From: Vicinamibacteria bacterium
GTDB taxonomy: Bacteria; Acidobacteriota; Vicinamibacteria; Vicinamibacterales; UBA8438
Reading direction: 5' to 3'
Assembly: GCA_022820675.1 (NCBI GenBank)
Contig: JAJEFC010000032.1
Span: 1-34,220, forward strand
DNA: 34,220 nucleotides
The notes under the pieces were generated by a model. That model saw only the letters and a program-made list of their open reading frames with translations. It ran no database searches and was not told where the DNA came from. Shown in pieces: positions 1 to 8,329 of this stretch (position 1 is its first letter; each line of letters starts with the position of its first letter). A program made the translations under genes and the position numbers.

Positions 1-87
1 CGGCTCGCCTGGCCTCTCGGCCCGCGGGCGCGCGGCGGCGGAGAGCCCCGTCTGGCGGCGCGACCGGGCCGGACGCCGTCGGGCCTG

Positions 88-93
88 TAGAAT
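88..93 (+). promoter_or_regulatory. candidate -10 box for the HIT gene
   Basis: TAGAAT lies about 60 bases before the HIT start codon in otherwise very GC-rich DNA. No convincing -35 box is visible 16-18 bases upstream, so this is a weak call made on AT content and position. Bases 1-87 hold no recognisable gene. Confidence 0.3.
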
Positions 94-155
94 GACGGCG
101 TGCCCTTGCCGGACAGGGCCGCCGGGCCCGACCGGCATCACCGGGAGCCGACGAC

Positions 156-503
156 ATGGCCGACGACTGTCTGTTCTGCAAGATCGCGCGCGGGGAGATT
201 CCCGCCAAGGTCCTCTACCGGGACGACGAGGTGGTGGCGTTCGAGGACATCAACCCCCAGGCGCCGTTCCACGTGCTGGTCATCCCCTGCCGGCACATCT
301 CGACCCTGAACGACGCGGAGGACGGCGACGAGGGCCTGCTCGGCCGCCTCGTCCTCTGCGCGGCGCGCCTCGCCCGCGAGCACGGGCACGCCGCCGACGG
401 CTACCGCACGGTGTTCAACTGCAACCGCGGGGCCGGCCAGACCGTGTTCCACATCCACCTGCACCTGCTCGGGGGCCGCAGCATGGACTGGCCGCCGGGG
501 TAG
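156..503 (+). CDS. HIT family (HinT-like) nucleotide hydrolase
   Basis: A complete 115-residue histidine-triad protein. The N-terminal CLFCKIARGEIPAK stretch and the C-terminal HIHLHLLGG triad near residues 100-108 are diagnostic. The middle one of the clustered histidines is the nucleophile that attacks the alpha phosphate of purine nucleoside phosphoramidates or adenylates in this family. The length is normal for a HinT dimer subunit of the cytoplasm. GGGAG sits 8 bases before the ATG and supports this start. The gene appears monocistronic, followed by a repeat-bearing gap and a minus-strand gene. The physiological substrate in bacteria is generally unsettled. The family call is sure, the exact substrate is not. 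Confidence 0.93.
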   Translation: MADDCLFCKIARGEIPAKVLYRDDEVVAFEDINPQAPFHVLVIPCRHISTLNDAEDGDEGLLGRLVLCAARLAREHGHAADGYRTVFNCNRGAGQTVFHIHLHLLGGRSMDWPPG

Positions 504-510
504 GAGCCCC

Positions 511-555
511 GCGCCGTGGACGCGGTGCAGACTCCCGGCAGGGTCGGTCGGGCGT
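511..555. repeat. palindromic extragenic repeat, half copy
   Basis: Just after the HIT stop codon, the sequence GCAGACTCCCGGC followed by AGGGTCGGTCGGGCG matches the right arm and tail of the intergenic element seen complete at 33424-33513. Only this half is present. The rest of the 504-810 gap shows no structure I can name apart from the small reading frame listed next. Confidence 0.5.
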
Positions 556-656
556 CAATCGGAACCGCGGGGCTGACGGTCCTTGCGCTCGTGGATCTCG
601 TCGCGATCGATCTTCACGCCGCCCAGCGAGACCCCTTCATCCAGCCGGGCCATCAT
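555..656 (-). CDS. very short open frame, possible gene remnant
   Basis: A 33-residue minus-strand frame starting with two Met codons and containing VSLGGVKIDRDEIHERKD. Its amino acid composition looks more protein-like than the surrounding shadow frames. The same frame is open further upstream but becomes low-complexity Ser/Arg/Pro there. No ribosome-binding site is visible. It could be the 3' remnant of a small antitoxin-like or coiled-coil gene, or chance. I do not recognise a family. Confidence 0.18.
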   Translation of the reverse strand: MMARLDEGVSLGGVKIDRDEIHERKDRQPRGSD

Positions 657-810
657 TCGATGGTAGACGGCTACGCGCCCGGACGCCTTCGTCCGGTCGG
701 CGACGGGCGGCGTGAACTCGGCGACAGGCCGGCCCGGATCGGAGGCTACCCGGGCGGAGCTGCATCTTGCGCTACCGTTACCGGCAGCACCGGCGTGGTC
801 CGACACAACG

Positions 811-1083
811 CTACTCCTGTTCGTCCTGGTCGGCGGGATCGGCGGCCGGCAGCATGATGCGTTCGAGGGTCTCGAGCCGTTGCTCGACCTTGCCGAGGGC
901 AATATCGAGCGCTCGCACGCGGTCGTCGAGGCGGCGGAAATCCGTGCGAAGCTCCGCGATTTCGGCGCGAATGGCGGCATTCTGTGCGCCCAGGCCGGCA
1001 TTCTGGGCAAGGAGCAGGCCGCCAATCACGACCAGCAGTCCCCCCAGGGTACCGATGATCCACTTCGCATCGTTGCTGGGCAC
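811..1083 (-). CDS. small membrane-anchored coiled-coil protein
   Basis: About 90 residues if translation begins at the GTG at 1083. An N-terminal membrane segment (WIIGTLGGLLVVIGGLLLA) is followed by a heptad-rich coiled coil (IRAEIAELRTDFRRLDDRVRAL and onward) and an acidic tail. I do not recognise a named family. The plan is shared with two other small genes in this window (10786-11037 and 25745-26065, the last in reverse order). The open frame extends upstream to 1320, but that part is low complexity and contains the ileS promoter, so the internal GTG is preferred. No clear ribosome-binding site fixes the start. Function unknown; oligomeric membrane scaffolds and phage-derived proteins of this shape exist. 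Confidence 0.55.
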   Translation of the reverse strand: MPSNDAKWIIGTLGGLLVVIGGLLLAQNAGLGAQNAAIRAEIAELRTDFRRLDDRVRALDIALGKVEQRLETLERIMLPAADPADQDEQE

Positions 1084-1299
1084 CTTCGAATCATGGCATG
1101 CACCAGGCGCAAGCGCAAGCGGCGCCGCACCGCCTCGGGCCGGCTCGAGGCCACATTGTCCCCCGCCTGTCCCCCGCGCCAGCAGCAGCGGTTCGGCCCG
1201 CACCACGGTACCGATGACCTGCCGCTCGTCCTCGGTCAGCACCTCGGCGGCGGGCGTGTCGGGGCGCCCGTCCCCGCCGATGAACCCCGCCGCATGCAC

Positions 1300-1305
1300 T
1301 ACAAT
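1300..1305 (+). promoter_or_regulatory. candidate -10 box of ileS, near-leaderless
   Basis: TACAAT ends 14 bases before the ileS ATG, so transcription would start roughly 8 bases before the codon. No Shine-Dalgarno sequence lies in that space and no -35 box is clear. Otherwise the 1084-1319 stretch shows only the low-complexity extension of the minus-strand frame. Confidence 0.4.
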
Positions 1306-1319
1306 GGCGGGATTACCCA

Positions 1320-4300
1320 ATGGCTGACTGGAAACACACCCTGAACCTGCCTCGGACCGACTTTCCGATGCGCGCCAACCTCCAGAAGACGGAGCCGGCG
1401 GTGATCGCGCGCTGGAACGAGATGGGTCTGTACGAGCGCATCCGCGAGCGCCGGGCGGGGGCGCCGCGGTTCGTGCTGCACGACGGCCCCCCCTACGCGA
1501 ACGGGAAGATCCACATCGGGCACGTGCTGAACAAGGTGCTGAAGGACGTCGTCGTGCGGTCGCGGACCATGGCCGGGTTCGACGCGCCGTACGTGCCGGG
1601 CTGGGACTGCCACGGGCTGCCCATCGAGCTGAAGGTGGACCAGGAGCTGGGCGGGAAGAAGCGGCAGATGAGCGTGGCCGACTTCCGCCGCGCCTGCCGC
1701 CGCTACGCCCAGAAGTTCGTCGAGCGGCAGTCGGCCGACTTCCAGCGCCTCGGGGTGTCGGGCGACTGGCCGCGGCCGTACCGGACGATGACCCCCGACT
1801 ACCAGGCGGCCATCGTGCGCGCCCTCGGCCGGTTCGTCGAGCAGGGGGTGGTGTACAAGGGCAAGAAGCCGGTGCACTGGTGCCTGCACTGCCGCACCGC
1901 GCTGGCCGAGGCGGAGGTGGAGTACGAGCCCCACCGGTCGCCGTCGATCTACGTCGAGTTCCCGATGCGGGCGGCGTCGGCGGCGGCGCTCTCGGAGAAG
2001 GTCCCGGCCCTGGCCGGCCGGCCGGTATCCGTGCTCATCTGGACCACCACGCCGTGGACCATCCCGTCGAACCTCGCGGTCGCGTTCCACCCCGGCCTCG
2101 ATTACGGGGTCTATGCGGTCGGCGACGGCGACCCCGGGGCCGACGACGGAGCCGCAGCCGGGGACGACGGCAGAGCCGCAGCCGGGGACGATGACGGAGC
2201 CGCAGCCCGGGACGACGGCGGAGCCGCAGCCGGGGACGACGGCGGAGCCGCAGCCGGGGACGACGGCGGAGCCGCAGCCGGGGCCGACGACGGAGCCGCA
2301 GCCGGAGACGACGGCGGAGCCGCAGCCGGAGACGGCGCCGTGGTGATCATCGCCGAGGAGCTCCGGGACGCCACCGCCGCCGCCATCGGCCGCGACTTCG
2401 GCCCCCCCCTGGCCACCCTGAAGGGGCGCGACCTCGAGGGCGCGGTCTTCGGCCACCCCCTCTACGACCGCGACTCGGCCGGGGTGCTCGCCGACTACGT
2501 GACCCTGGAGCAGGGCACCGGCGCCGTGCACACCGCACCGGGGCACGGCGCCGACGACTACGCCACCGGGGTCCGCTACGGGCTCGACATCTACGCCCCG
2601 ATCGGGCCGTCGGGCCGGTTCGACGACGACGTCGGGGTGGTGGGGGGCGAGAAGGTCTTCGACGCCAACCCGAAGGTCGAGGCGGCGCTCGAGGAGGCCG
2701 GCCGGCTGTGGCACCGCGACACCGTGGACCACACCTACCCGCACTGCTGGCGCTGCCACCACCCGGTGATCTTCCTCGCCACCTGGCAGTGGTTCATCGC
2801 CATGGACACCGACGGGCTGCGGGAACGGGCCCTCTCCGCCATCCGGGAGGTCGAGTGGTTCCCGGGATGGGGCGAGGAGCGCATCCGCGGCATGCTCGCG
2901 AACCGGCCCGACTGGTGCATCTCCCGCCAGCGGTCGTGGGGAGTGCCGATTCCCGCCGTCTACTGCACCGCGTGCCGCGAGGCGGTGCTGACGACGGCCC
3001 TGACGGACCGGGCCGCCGCGGTGTTCGCCGAGCACGGGGCCGACGCGTGGTACGAGCGGGACGTCGGCGAGTTCGTCCCCCCCGACCTGCGGTGCCCCGA
3101 GTGCGGGGGGGCCGAGTTCGAGCGCGAGCGCGACATCCTCGACGTGTGGTTCGACTCGGGGTCGAGCCACCTGGGGGTGCTCTGCGACCATCCCGAGCTG
3201 GGGTGGCCGTACACGGTCTACCTGGAAGGCAGCGACCAGTACCGGGGCTGGTTCCACAGCTCGCTGCTGGTGGCCCTCGGCACGCGCGGCGCCGCCCCCT
3301 ATCGGCAGGTCATCACCCACGGCTTCGTCGTCGACGAGGCCGGCCGCAAGATGTCGAAGTCGATCGGCAACACCGTCGAGCCCCAGACGATCATCCGCCA
3401 GAGCGGGGCGGAGATACTGCGGCTGTGGGTGGCGATGGTCGACTACCGCGAGGAGGTGCGGATAGGCCCCCACATCCTCGACCGCATCGTCGAGGCGTAT
3501 CGCAAGATCCGCAACACGCTGCGGATTCTCGCCGGCAACCTCCACGACTTCGACCCGGCGGCGGACGCGGTGCCGCGGAGCGAGCTGCTCGACGTGGACC
3601 GCTACGCGCTGGCCCGCTACGGAGAGGTGGCGTCGCGGGTGCTCGCCGCCTACGAGCGCTACGAGCTGCAGGCGGTGGTGCACACCGTCAACCACTACCT
3701 CACGGTGGACATCAGCGCGTTCTACGTGGACATCTCGAAGGACCGCCTCTACACGCTGGGCCCGAGGTCGCGCGGCCGACGCTCGGCCCAGACCGTGATG
3801 CACGCGATCGCCGGGGGGGTCACCCGACTGCTCGCGCCCATTCTGCCGGTGACCTGCGACGAGCTGTGGCGCCACCTGCCGGGAACCGACGCCGAGAGCG
3901 TGCACCTCGCCGACTTCCCCGCCGACCCCGCATCGCTCGTCGACCGCGACCTCATCGCGCGGTGGGACCGGCTGCTCCGCCTGCGCGACGCGGTGAACGG
4001 CGAGCTGGAGAGGCTGCGGCAGGACAAGGTGGTGGGGACGTCGCTCGAGGCGGCGGTGACCCTGACCGCGGACGGCGGCCTGGCCGACCTGCTCGAGGCG
4101 CACCGCGACGACCTCGCGACGCTGTTCATCACCTCGGGCGTGACGCTGCGCAGCGGCGCCGCCGCCGGCGGTGAGGACGGGGCGGCGGTGCACCGCGACG
4201 GGGACGGCGGCGCCCGCATCGAGGTGGACCGGGCCGACGGCGCCAAGTGCCCGCGGTGCTGGCGCTGGGTGATGCCTCCCGGCGCCGCCCCGGACCCGTC

Positions 4301-4364
4301 CGACACGGCGGTCTGCGACCGGTGCACGAACGCGCTGGCGGACATGGCCGCGACGGTGGCGTAG
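1320..4364 (+). CDS. ileS: isoleucyl-tRNA synthetase
   Basis: Class Ia cytoplasmic aminoacyl-tRNA synthetase of 1014 residues. The HIGH box occurs in [14 protein letters not shown] near residue 60, and the KMSKS box in [10 protein letters not shown] near residue 678. The CP1 editing domain is recognisable from [12 protein letters not shown] and [12 protein letters not shown]. The C-terminal zinc module is CPRCW...CDRC. The enzyme charges tRNA-Ile and hydrolyses Val-tRNA-Ile. The oddity is a 64-residue insertion of eight 8-residue repeats (consensus GDDGGAAA) at residues 273-336 in an editing-domain hairpin loop, which adds length over the usual 930-950 residues. The frame is intact, so the protein is probably functional. 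The next gene begins only 14 bases after the stop, so read-through into the following module is likely. Confidence 0.97.
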   Translation: MADWKHTLNLPRTDFPMRANLQKTEPAVIARWNEMGLYERIRERRAGAPRFVLHDGPPYANGKIHIGHVLNKVLKDVVVRSRTMAGFDAPYVPGWDCHGLPIELKVDQELGGKKRQMSVADFRRACRRYAQKFVERQSADFQRLGVSGDWPRPYRTMTPDYQAAIVRALGRFVEQGVVYKGKKPVHWCLHCRTALAEAEVEYEPHRSPSIYVEFPMRAASAAALSEKVPALAGRPVSVLIWTTTPWTIPSNLAVAFHPGLDYGVYAVGDGDPGADDGAAAGDDGRAAAGDDDGAAARDDGGAAAGDDGGAAAGDDGGAAAGADDGAAAGDDGGAAAGDGAVVIIAEELRDATAAAIGRDFGPPLATLKGRDLEGAVFGHPLYDRDSAGVLADYVTLEQGTGAVHTAPGHGADDYATGVRYGLDIYAPIGPSGRFDDDVGVVGGEKVFDANPKVEAALEEAGRLWHRDTVDHTYPHCWRCHHPVIFLATWQWFIAMDTDGLRERALSAIREVEWFPGWGEERIRGMLANRPDWCISRQRSWGVPIPAVYCTACREAVLTTALTDRAAAVFAEHGADAWYERDVGEFVPPDLRCPECGGAEFERERDILDVWFDSGSSHLGVLCDHPELGWPYTVYLEGSDQYRGWFHSSLLVALGTRGAAPYRQVITHGFVVDEAGRKMSKSIGNTVEPQTIIRQSGAEILRLWVAMVDYREEVRIGPHILDRIVEAYRKIRNTLRILAGNLHDFDPAADAVPRSELLDVDRYALARYGEVASRVLAAYERYELQAVVHTVNHYLTVDISAFYVDISKDRLYTLGPRSRGRRSAQTVMHAIAGGVTRLLAPILPVTCDELWRHLPGTDAESVHLADFPADPASLVDRDLIARWDRLLRLRDAVNGELERLRQDKVVGTSLEAAVTLTADGGLADLLEAHRDDLATLFITSGVTLRSGAAAGGEDGAAVHRDGDGGARIEVDRADGAKCPRCWRWVMPPGAAPDPSDTAVCDRCTNALADMAATVA
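2136..2327. repeat. 24-bp in-frame tandem repeat inside ileS
   Basis: Eight contiguous units of 24 bp, nearly identical in the middle of the array and more diverged at both ends, as expected for slippage or unequal exchange. Each unit encodes eight residues of the form GDDGGAAA. The unit core GCGGAGCCGCAG also occurs in the intergenic palindromic repeats of this window, for example on the minus strand near 23330-23345. Confidence 0.93.
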
Positions 4365-4378
4365 CTTGGGACCGGACG

Positions 4379-6769
4379 ATGCCCACGATCGAAGCGAGCC
4401 TGACGGAGATCCAGTCCCGCCTCGACGGTGGAGAAGCAGCATGGCCGGAACAGGCCCTGACCGCGCTCATCGAGCAGATGGGTCCGGCTGAGCTCTCCGA
4501 CTGGCGCGCCGACCTCGAGATGCTGGTGCACAGGTTCCACAAGAAGCGCCGCAAGCACCTGGAGCGCATCTTCAGGGAGAGGATCGGCGCGAATGGAAAA
4601 GCCCCGCCCGGGATCCTGGACCCGGCCTACACGGCCATCGGACCGGAATCCCCGCTCTGGCGCGAATTCGAACACACGCTCGATGAACTCCGTGAGCGCC
4701 ACATTTTCCAGTGGTCCACGTTCTACCGGGACGGACTGGCAAAGCACTTCGAGAAGTTCCTGACCGCGCTTCGAAGCGCAGCCCCTGACGATCTCGCCGA
4801 CGCCCTCACCGGGCCTCTCGCCCACCATGCGCGGCAGGCCTTCTCTGACGGATACCTCCGCGCCCGGGACAAGGGTCTCAGTCACGACCTCGCGGTTGGC
4901 AGGGCCGCCAACGGCCTCGCCCGCTTTCTCGCCCTGCCCCTTGAGTTCTACGCCGCACGTGCATCCGCGGCGGCCGATCCGCGATCCGCTTGCGCGCTGC
5001 GTCTGCTCCTGTCCGCAGCCGTCACCGGCATCCTCACGGGTTGGTCGTCAACATCGTTCGGCAAGGTGACAGGTGGAGAGCTCCTGCCCCGGTTCCGTCG
5101 TTCCTGGATGCACTGCTCCGCCTTCCTCCTTCCGCGCCACGCCGAACGGATCATCGCCGGTATCGAGACCGGAGACCTGAGCGAGGGCCTCAAGACATCG
5201 CTGCTACCCGCACTCGAGGCCCTTCAGAAGCTCTTCGATAACCCCGGCGACGACTATTCTCCCCTCCCGGTCACCGGTCAGTATTCGTGGCACCGCCGCC
5301 GTCTGGACATCGCCGTGCGGCCGCCGGGCGACGCGCAGCGCCTCATGGAAGTCAGCGTGTTCCTGGAGGAGGGATTCGTCTCGATCACGGAACTCGAGGA
5401 CGCCATCGCTCGGCAGGCGACGCTCGTCATTGCGCCGATGAGGCCGGACGTTCAGAAGATCGTGAACGATCGCGCGGCCCTGAGCGACATAGTCGTCCCC
5501 GTCGAGCCGGACCGGTCACGCACCGCAAAGAACGCGCACCGCGTCTGGAACGAGGCCATTGACAAGCTGCGGAGCCGACTGCAACGGAACGCGCCGATCA
5601 CCTACAACTTCGCGGAGGAGTTCCCGCTGGAGAAGCCGGACAAGGCTCCGTTCTTCCACGTCTCGAGGACGAGCGTCCGCGATCTGCTCCGCACGTTCGA
5701 GCGTCGCAACGGCGTGCGGCTCTGGTGCAGCGTGCGCAGAAGCGGCAAGACGACGGCCTGCCTGGACCTTGGCTCCACGTCCGGCGATTCCACGGTCGTC
5801 TCGCAGACGTGTGGACAATCCGACCGGGAGGAAGCCCAGAGATTCCACGAGAACGTCCGTCAGGCGCTGGCCGCCGGCCGGATGCTGTCGGAGACGTTCG
5901 TGAAGGACGCGGTCGCCGATTGCGCGCCCGTCGATGTCGAGAACCGGAGAGTGGTCTTCGTGCTCGACGAGTACGAGACGCTCTTCGACCACCTCGACGC
6001 GGCGGCGGAGGGATCCCGCCTGACTCGATACAACGTCGTCCAGCCGATCCTGAATCAGTTGGCCTCGTTCTCGCACGAGAACCTGCTCGTGTTCCTGGGG
6101 CAGAAGCCGGGTGCGCACTTCATCCTCATGGATCAGAACCAGCTCGCGCCCTACGTCACGCAGGAGCCCTTCCCGCTGTTCGAGCACTCTTCGGGCAAGA
6201 CGAAGGGCGAGTTTCCCGAACTGGTGGACAAGATACTGGGCGGACGCGTGGAGTGCACCGCGGACTTCCTCGACGCCTTGTTCGCCGAGACGGCCGGCCA
6301 TCCATTCCTGACCGCCAACGTGCTCGTCGAGTTCGTCGACTGGCTGATAGACACGAAGCGCCCACAGTCGGCCCTGCGCGTTGACGCCAGCGATTTCGAG
6401 CACTTCGCGGCCGGCCGGTTGCAGGTGGACCGGATCTTGTCCGGCCGGGCGTACCGCTTCTTCCGGAAAGCGGCGGCGGAGGCGATGTCGGAGCGGGGGT
6501 TCCGAAACAACCGGTGGTTGTTCGCCGCGTACTGGCTGATCCGCGGGCTGTCGGGCGACGGGGCGGACCGCTTCGCCACGCCCTTGGCCAGGCTGGACGA
6601 GCTGACGAGGAAGATCCCGGTTCCAGCCGGGGAACGCCTGCCGGATCCGGAGGAGTTGCTGAGCTCGGCGTCCCTCGCCAACTTCCTGGAACGCGGACGT
6701 GACGCAATAGCCGTGAAGATCCGGACGCTGGGGCGGATCGCGGCGGCGGTCCGACCCGCCCTGGCCTGA
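4379..6769 (+). CDS. large P-loop ATPase of unknown function, STAND/archaeal-ATPase-like
   Basis: A 796-residue protein. Residues 1-330 are largely helical with no domain I recognise. Residues about 330-430 look alpha/beta (LMEVSVFLEEGFVSITE, TLVIAPMRPDV). The ATPase core follows: Walker A SVRRSGKTT with Lys457 (the usual first Gly is Ser), Walker B VVFVLDEYE with Asp530-Glu531, a sensor-like NLLVFLGQKPG, and TAGHPF at 638-643, which resembles the T-x-GHP motif after the core in archaeal-type and STAND NTPases. The ATG is preferred over an upstream in-frame start inside ileS. It lies 14 bases after ileS and 16 before the next gene. Codon use and GC look lower than in the flanking genes, suggesting transfer. 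Defence, signalling or chromosome-related roles are all possible; none is shown. Confidence 0.8.
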   Translation: MPTIEASLTEIQSRLDGGEAAWPEQALTALIEQMGPAELSDWRADLEMLVHRFHKKRRKHLERIFRERIGANGKAPPGILDPAYTAIGPESPLWREFEHTLDELRERHIFQWSTFYRDGLAKHFEKFLTALRSAAPDDLADALTGPLAHHARQAFSDGYLRARDKGLSHDLAVGRAANGLARFLALPLEFYAARASAAADPRSACALRLLLSAAVTGILTGWSSTSFGKVTGGELLPRFRRSWMHCSAFLLPRHAERIIAGIETGDLSEGLKTSLLPALEALQKLFDNPGDDYSPLPVTGQYSWHRRRLDIAVRPPGDAQRLMEVSVFLEEGFVSITELEDAIARQATLVIAPMRPDVQKIVNDRAALSDIVVPVEPDRSRTAKNAHRVWNEAIDKLRSRLQRNAPITYNFAEEFPLEKPDKAPFFHVSRTSVRDLLRTFERRNGVRLWCSVRRSGKTTACLDLGSTSGDSTVVSQTCGQSDREEAQRFHENVRQALAAGRMLSETFVKDAVADCAPVDVENRRVVFVLDEYETLFDHLDAAAEGSRLTRYNVVQPILNQLASFSHENLLVFLGQKPGAHFILMDQNQLAPYVTQEPFPLFEHSSGKTKGEFPELVDKILGGRVECTADFLDALFAETAGHPFLTANVLVEFVDWLIDTKRPQSALRVDASDFEHFAAGRLQVDRILSGRAYRFFRKAAAEAMSERGFRNNRWLFAAYWLIRGLSGDGADRFATPLARLDELTRKIPVPAGERLPDPEELLSSASLANFLERGRDAIAVKIRTLGRIAAAVRPALA

Positions 6770-6785
6770 GACCACGCCACCAACG

Positions 6786-7784
6786 ATGCTGGATGCGACG
6801 ACGGTGGTGGAGAGCGTTCGTTCGCGGCCGCGAGAAAAGTTGCGAGTATTCTGGGTGAGGGTGCCGCGCGACCGCGACGGCTTCAGGCGGAAGATCGCGC
6901 AACTGCGGGCTCGGTCTCCGATCGTGCCATGGGTGTTGCGCAAGGCGGCCTTGCGGCACGCGGATTCGGTGATGAGCGACATTCTCGACATTCTGAACGA
7001 TGCGCGGGCGGAGATTCTGGCGGTCGAGGGCGCAGCCAGGGAGGCGGGCGGCGTGGATCTGGTAATGCTCGGAAAGGCGGATCTGGAGCTGGCCGACACG
7101 TCGTCACCGATCCTGCTCCCGGATTGGTTCCCCGTGGCGCCGGGTCAGACCCCCGAGGTCCACATCGAGGATCTCACGTGGTCGGCCCGCGTCTTGTTGT
7201 CGGATCCCAAATTGGCGCTCGACGACCTGAGACGGTTGCTCCATGAACTCGATGAGACGCTGACGCGAAGCCTGCTGGCGTCTCGGGCGGCCGATCATCG
7301 ACTCACGAACTCGCTCTGGGACCAGATTGGTCCGAAGAACTCTGGAATCGAGGACACGTTGCGAGAGGCGCAAGGCAGGCTGGACGCGGTCACCCCGACT
7401 GCCTACAGACCGAGTACGAGGCATGGAAAGCCCACGGTGGTCGGCCTGCTGTGGCGGCATGCCAACGGCACTCCGCCCGATGCCGTGAGCAGGACGGCCA
7501 AGGCGCTCGTCGAGGTGTTGCGCATCAAGGACACGGAGATCGGACGCGACGCATCACTGGCGGCGGTGCTGAACCGCCCGTCCAGTCCGTTGGTCGGGCG
7601 CGTACAATGGGCGTTTTCTCTGATAGTGACCGTGCGTTGTGCGTGCCAACTGGTGACGGCGGCGGCGCACGCCGACGAGTATCCACGTTTCGGTGCCGAG
7701 CTGCTGCAGGCAACCTCGCACGACCTGCGGTCGTTCCTCGATGATGCGGTGGCAAGACTGCGAATCGCGGAAGGCGCTCCATGA
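6786..7784 (+). CDS. unknown protein, partner of the upstream ATPase
   Basis: A 332-residue protein that I do not recognise. The N-terminal 115 residues are basic and helical. A central segment SSPILLPDWFPVAPGQTPEV plus IEDLTWSARVLL looks like a conserved strand-rich core around residues 113-140. The rest is mainly helical, with one hydrophobic stretch (WAFSLIVTVRCACQLVTAAA, about residues 277-296) that could be a buried helix or a weak membrane segment. The start lies 16 bases after the ATPase stop, and the TGA overlaps the lspA ATG as ATGA, so all three are probably translated from one message. Base composition matches the ATPase gene and not the flanks. A cooperating pair with the ATPase is inferred from adjacency only. 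Confidence 0.72.
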   Translation: MLDATTVVESVRSRPREKLRVFWVRVPRDRDGFRRKIAQLRARSPIVPWVLRKAALRHADSVMSDILDILNDARAEILAVEGAAREAGGVDLVMLGKADLELADTSSPILLPDWFPVAPGQTPEVHIEDLTWSARVLLSDPKLALDDLRRLLHELDETLTRSLLASRAADHRLTNSLWDQIGPKNSGIEDTLREAQGRLDAVTPTAYRPSTRHGKPTVVGLLWRHANGTPPDAVSRTAKALVEVLRIKDTEIGRDASLAAVLNRPSSPLVGRVQWAFSLIVTVRCACQLVTAAAHADEYPRFGAELLQATSHDLRSFLDDAVARLRIAEGAP

Positions 7785-8329
7785 CCACCGACAAGCCGCC
7801 GGCAGCGGCGACCGCCGCCGACCACGGGGCCCCCGGTTTCCCGAGCCGCAACATCCTGGCCGCGGCCAGCGTGGTGATCGTGGTCCTCGACCAGGTCACC
7901 AAGCAGATGGTGCGGACGGGCATCGCGCTGTACGACTCGGTCGAGGTGATACCGGGCCTGCTGAACCTGGTGCACGTGCGCAACACCGGGGCCGCGTTCG
8001 GGTTCCTGAACCTCGCCGACCTCCCCTACAAGCGGGTGCTGATGACGGGCATGGCCCTGGTCGCCTTGGCCGCCGTCGGCTGGTTCGCGTCGCAGGTGGG
8101 CCCGCGGGCGGTGCTGGCGCGGTCCGGCCTCGCCCTGATCGTCGGCGGGGCCGTCGGCAACCTCATCGACCGGGCGCTGGTCGGCCACGTCGTCGACTTC
8201 GTCGACGTCTACTGGGGAAGCGTGCACTTCTGGGCATTCAACGTGGCCGACTCCGCGATCACGGTCGGGGCCGGCCTGCTGATCCTCGACCTGATCCGGA
8301 GCCCGGACGATGTATCCACTGCTGTTTGA
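7781..8329 (+). CDS. lspA: lipoprotein signal peptidase (signal peptidase II)
   Basis: Inner-membrane aspartyl protease of 182 residues that removes the signal peptide from diacylglyceryl-modified prolipoproteins. Four hydrophobic segments are visible. The catalytic dyad is in GNLIDR (Asp130) and FNVADSAI (Asp157), and the family motif VRNTGAAFGFL is present. A non-conserved N-terminal tail of about 22 residues rich in Ala and Pro precedes the first membrane helix. It overlaps the preceding unknown gene by 4 bases and lgt by 20 bases, so it belongs to a tightly coupled run. ileS-lspA adjacency is common in bacteria; here the pair is separated by the ATPase module. Confidence 0.95.
   Translation: MTTDKPPAAATAADHGAPGFPSRNILAAASVVIVVLDQVTKQMVRTGIALYDSVEVIPGLLNLVHVRNTGAAFGFLNLADLPYKRVLMTGMALVALAAVGWFASQVGPRAVLARSGLALIVGGAVGNLIDRALVGHVVDFVDVYWGSVHFWAFNVADSAITVGAGLLILDLIRSPDDVSTAV

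Noticed and set aside
2136-2327. Possible CRISPR-like array
   Set aside because: The repeats are head-to-tail without unique spacers and keep the ileS reading frame.
4247-4378. Upstream in-frame start extending the ATPase by 44 residues into ileS
   Set aside because: The extension overlaps the IleS zinc module in another frame and is Arg/Gly-rich.
1299-4442. A 1047-codon minus-strand frame opposite ileS
   Set aside because: It has low-complexity Gly/Arg/Pro/Val composition and no motifs, and the plus strand encodes a complete synthetase. GC-rich codon bias creates such antisense frames.
7603-7608. TACAAT inside the partner gene as an lspA promoter
   Set aside because: There is no -35 box at the correct spacing, and it lies 170 bases inside a coding region; the ATGA overlap explains lspA expression better.
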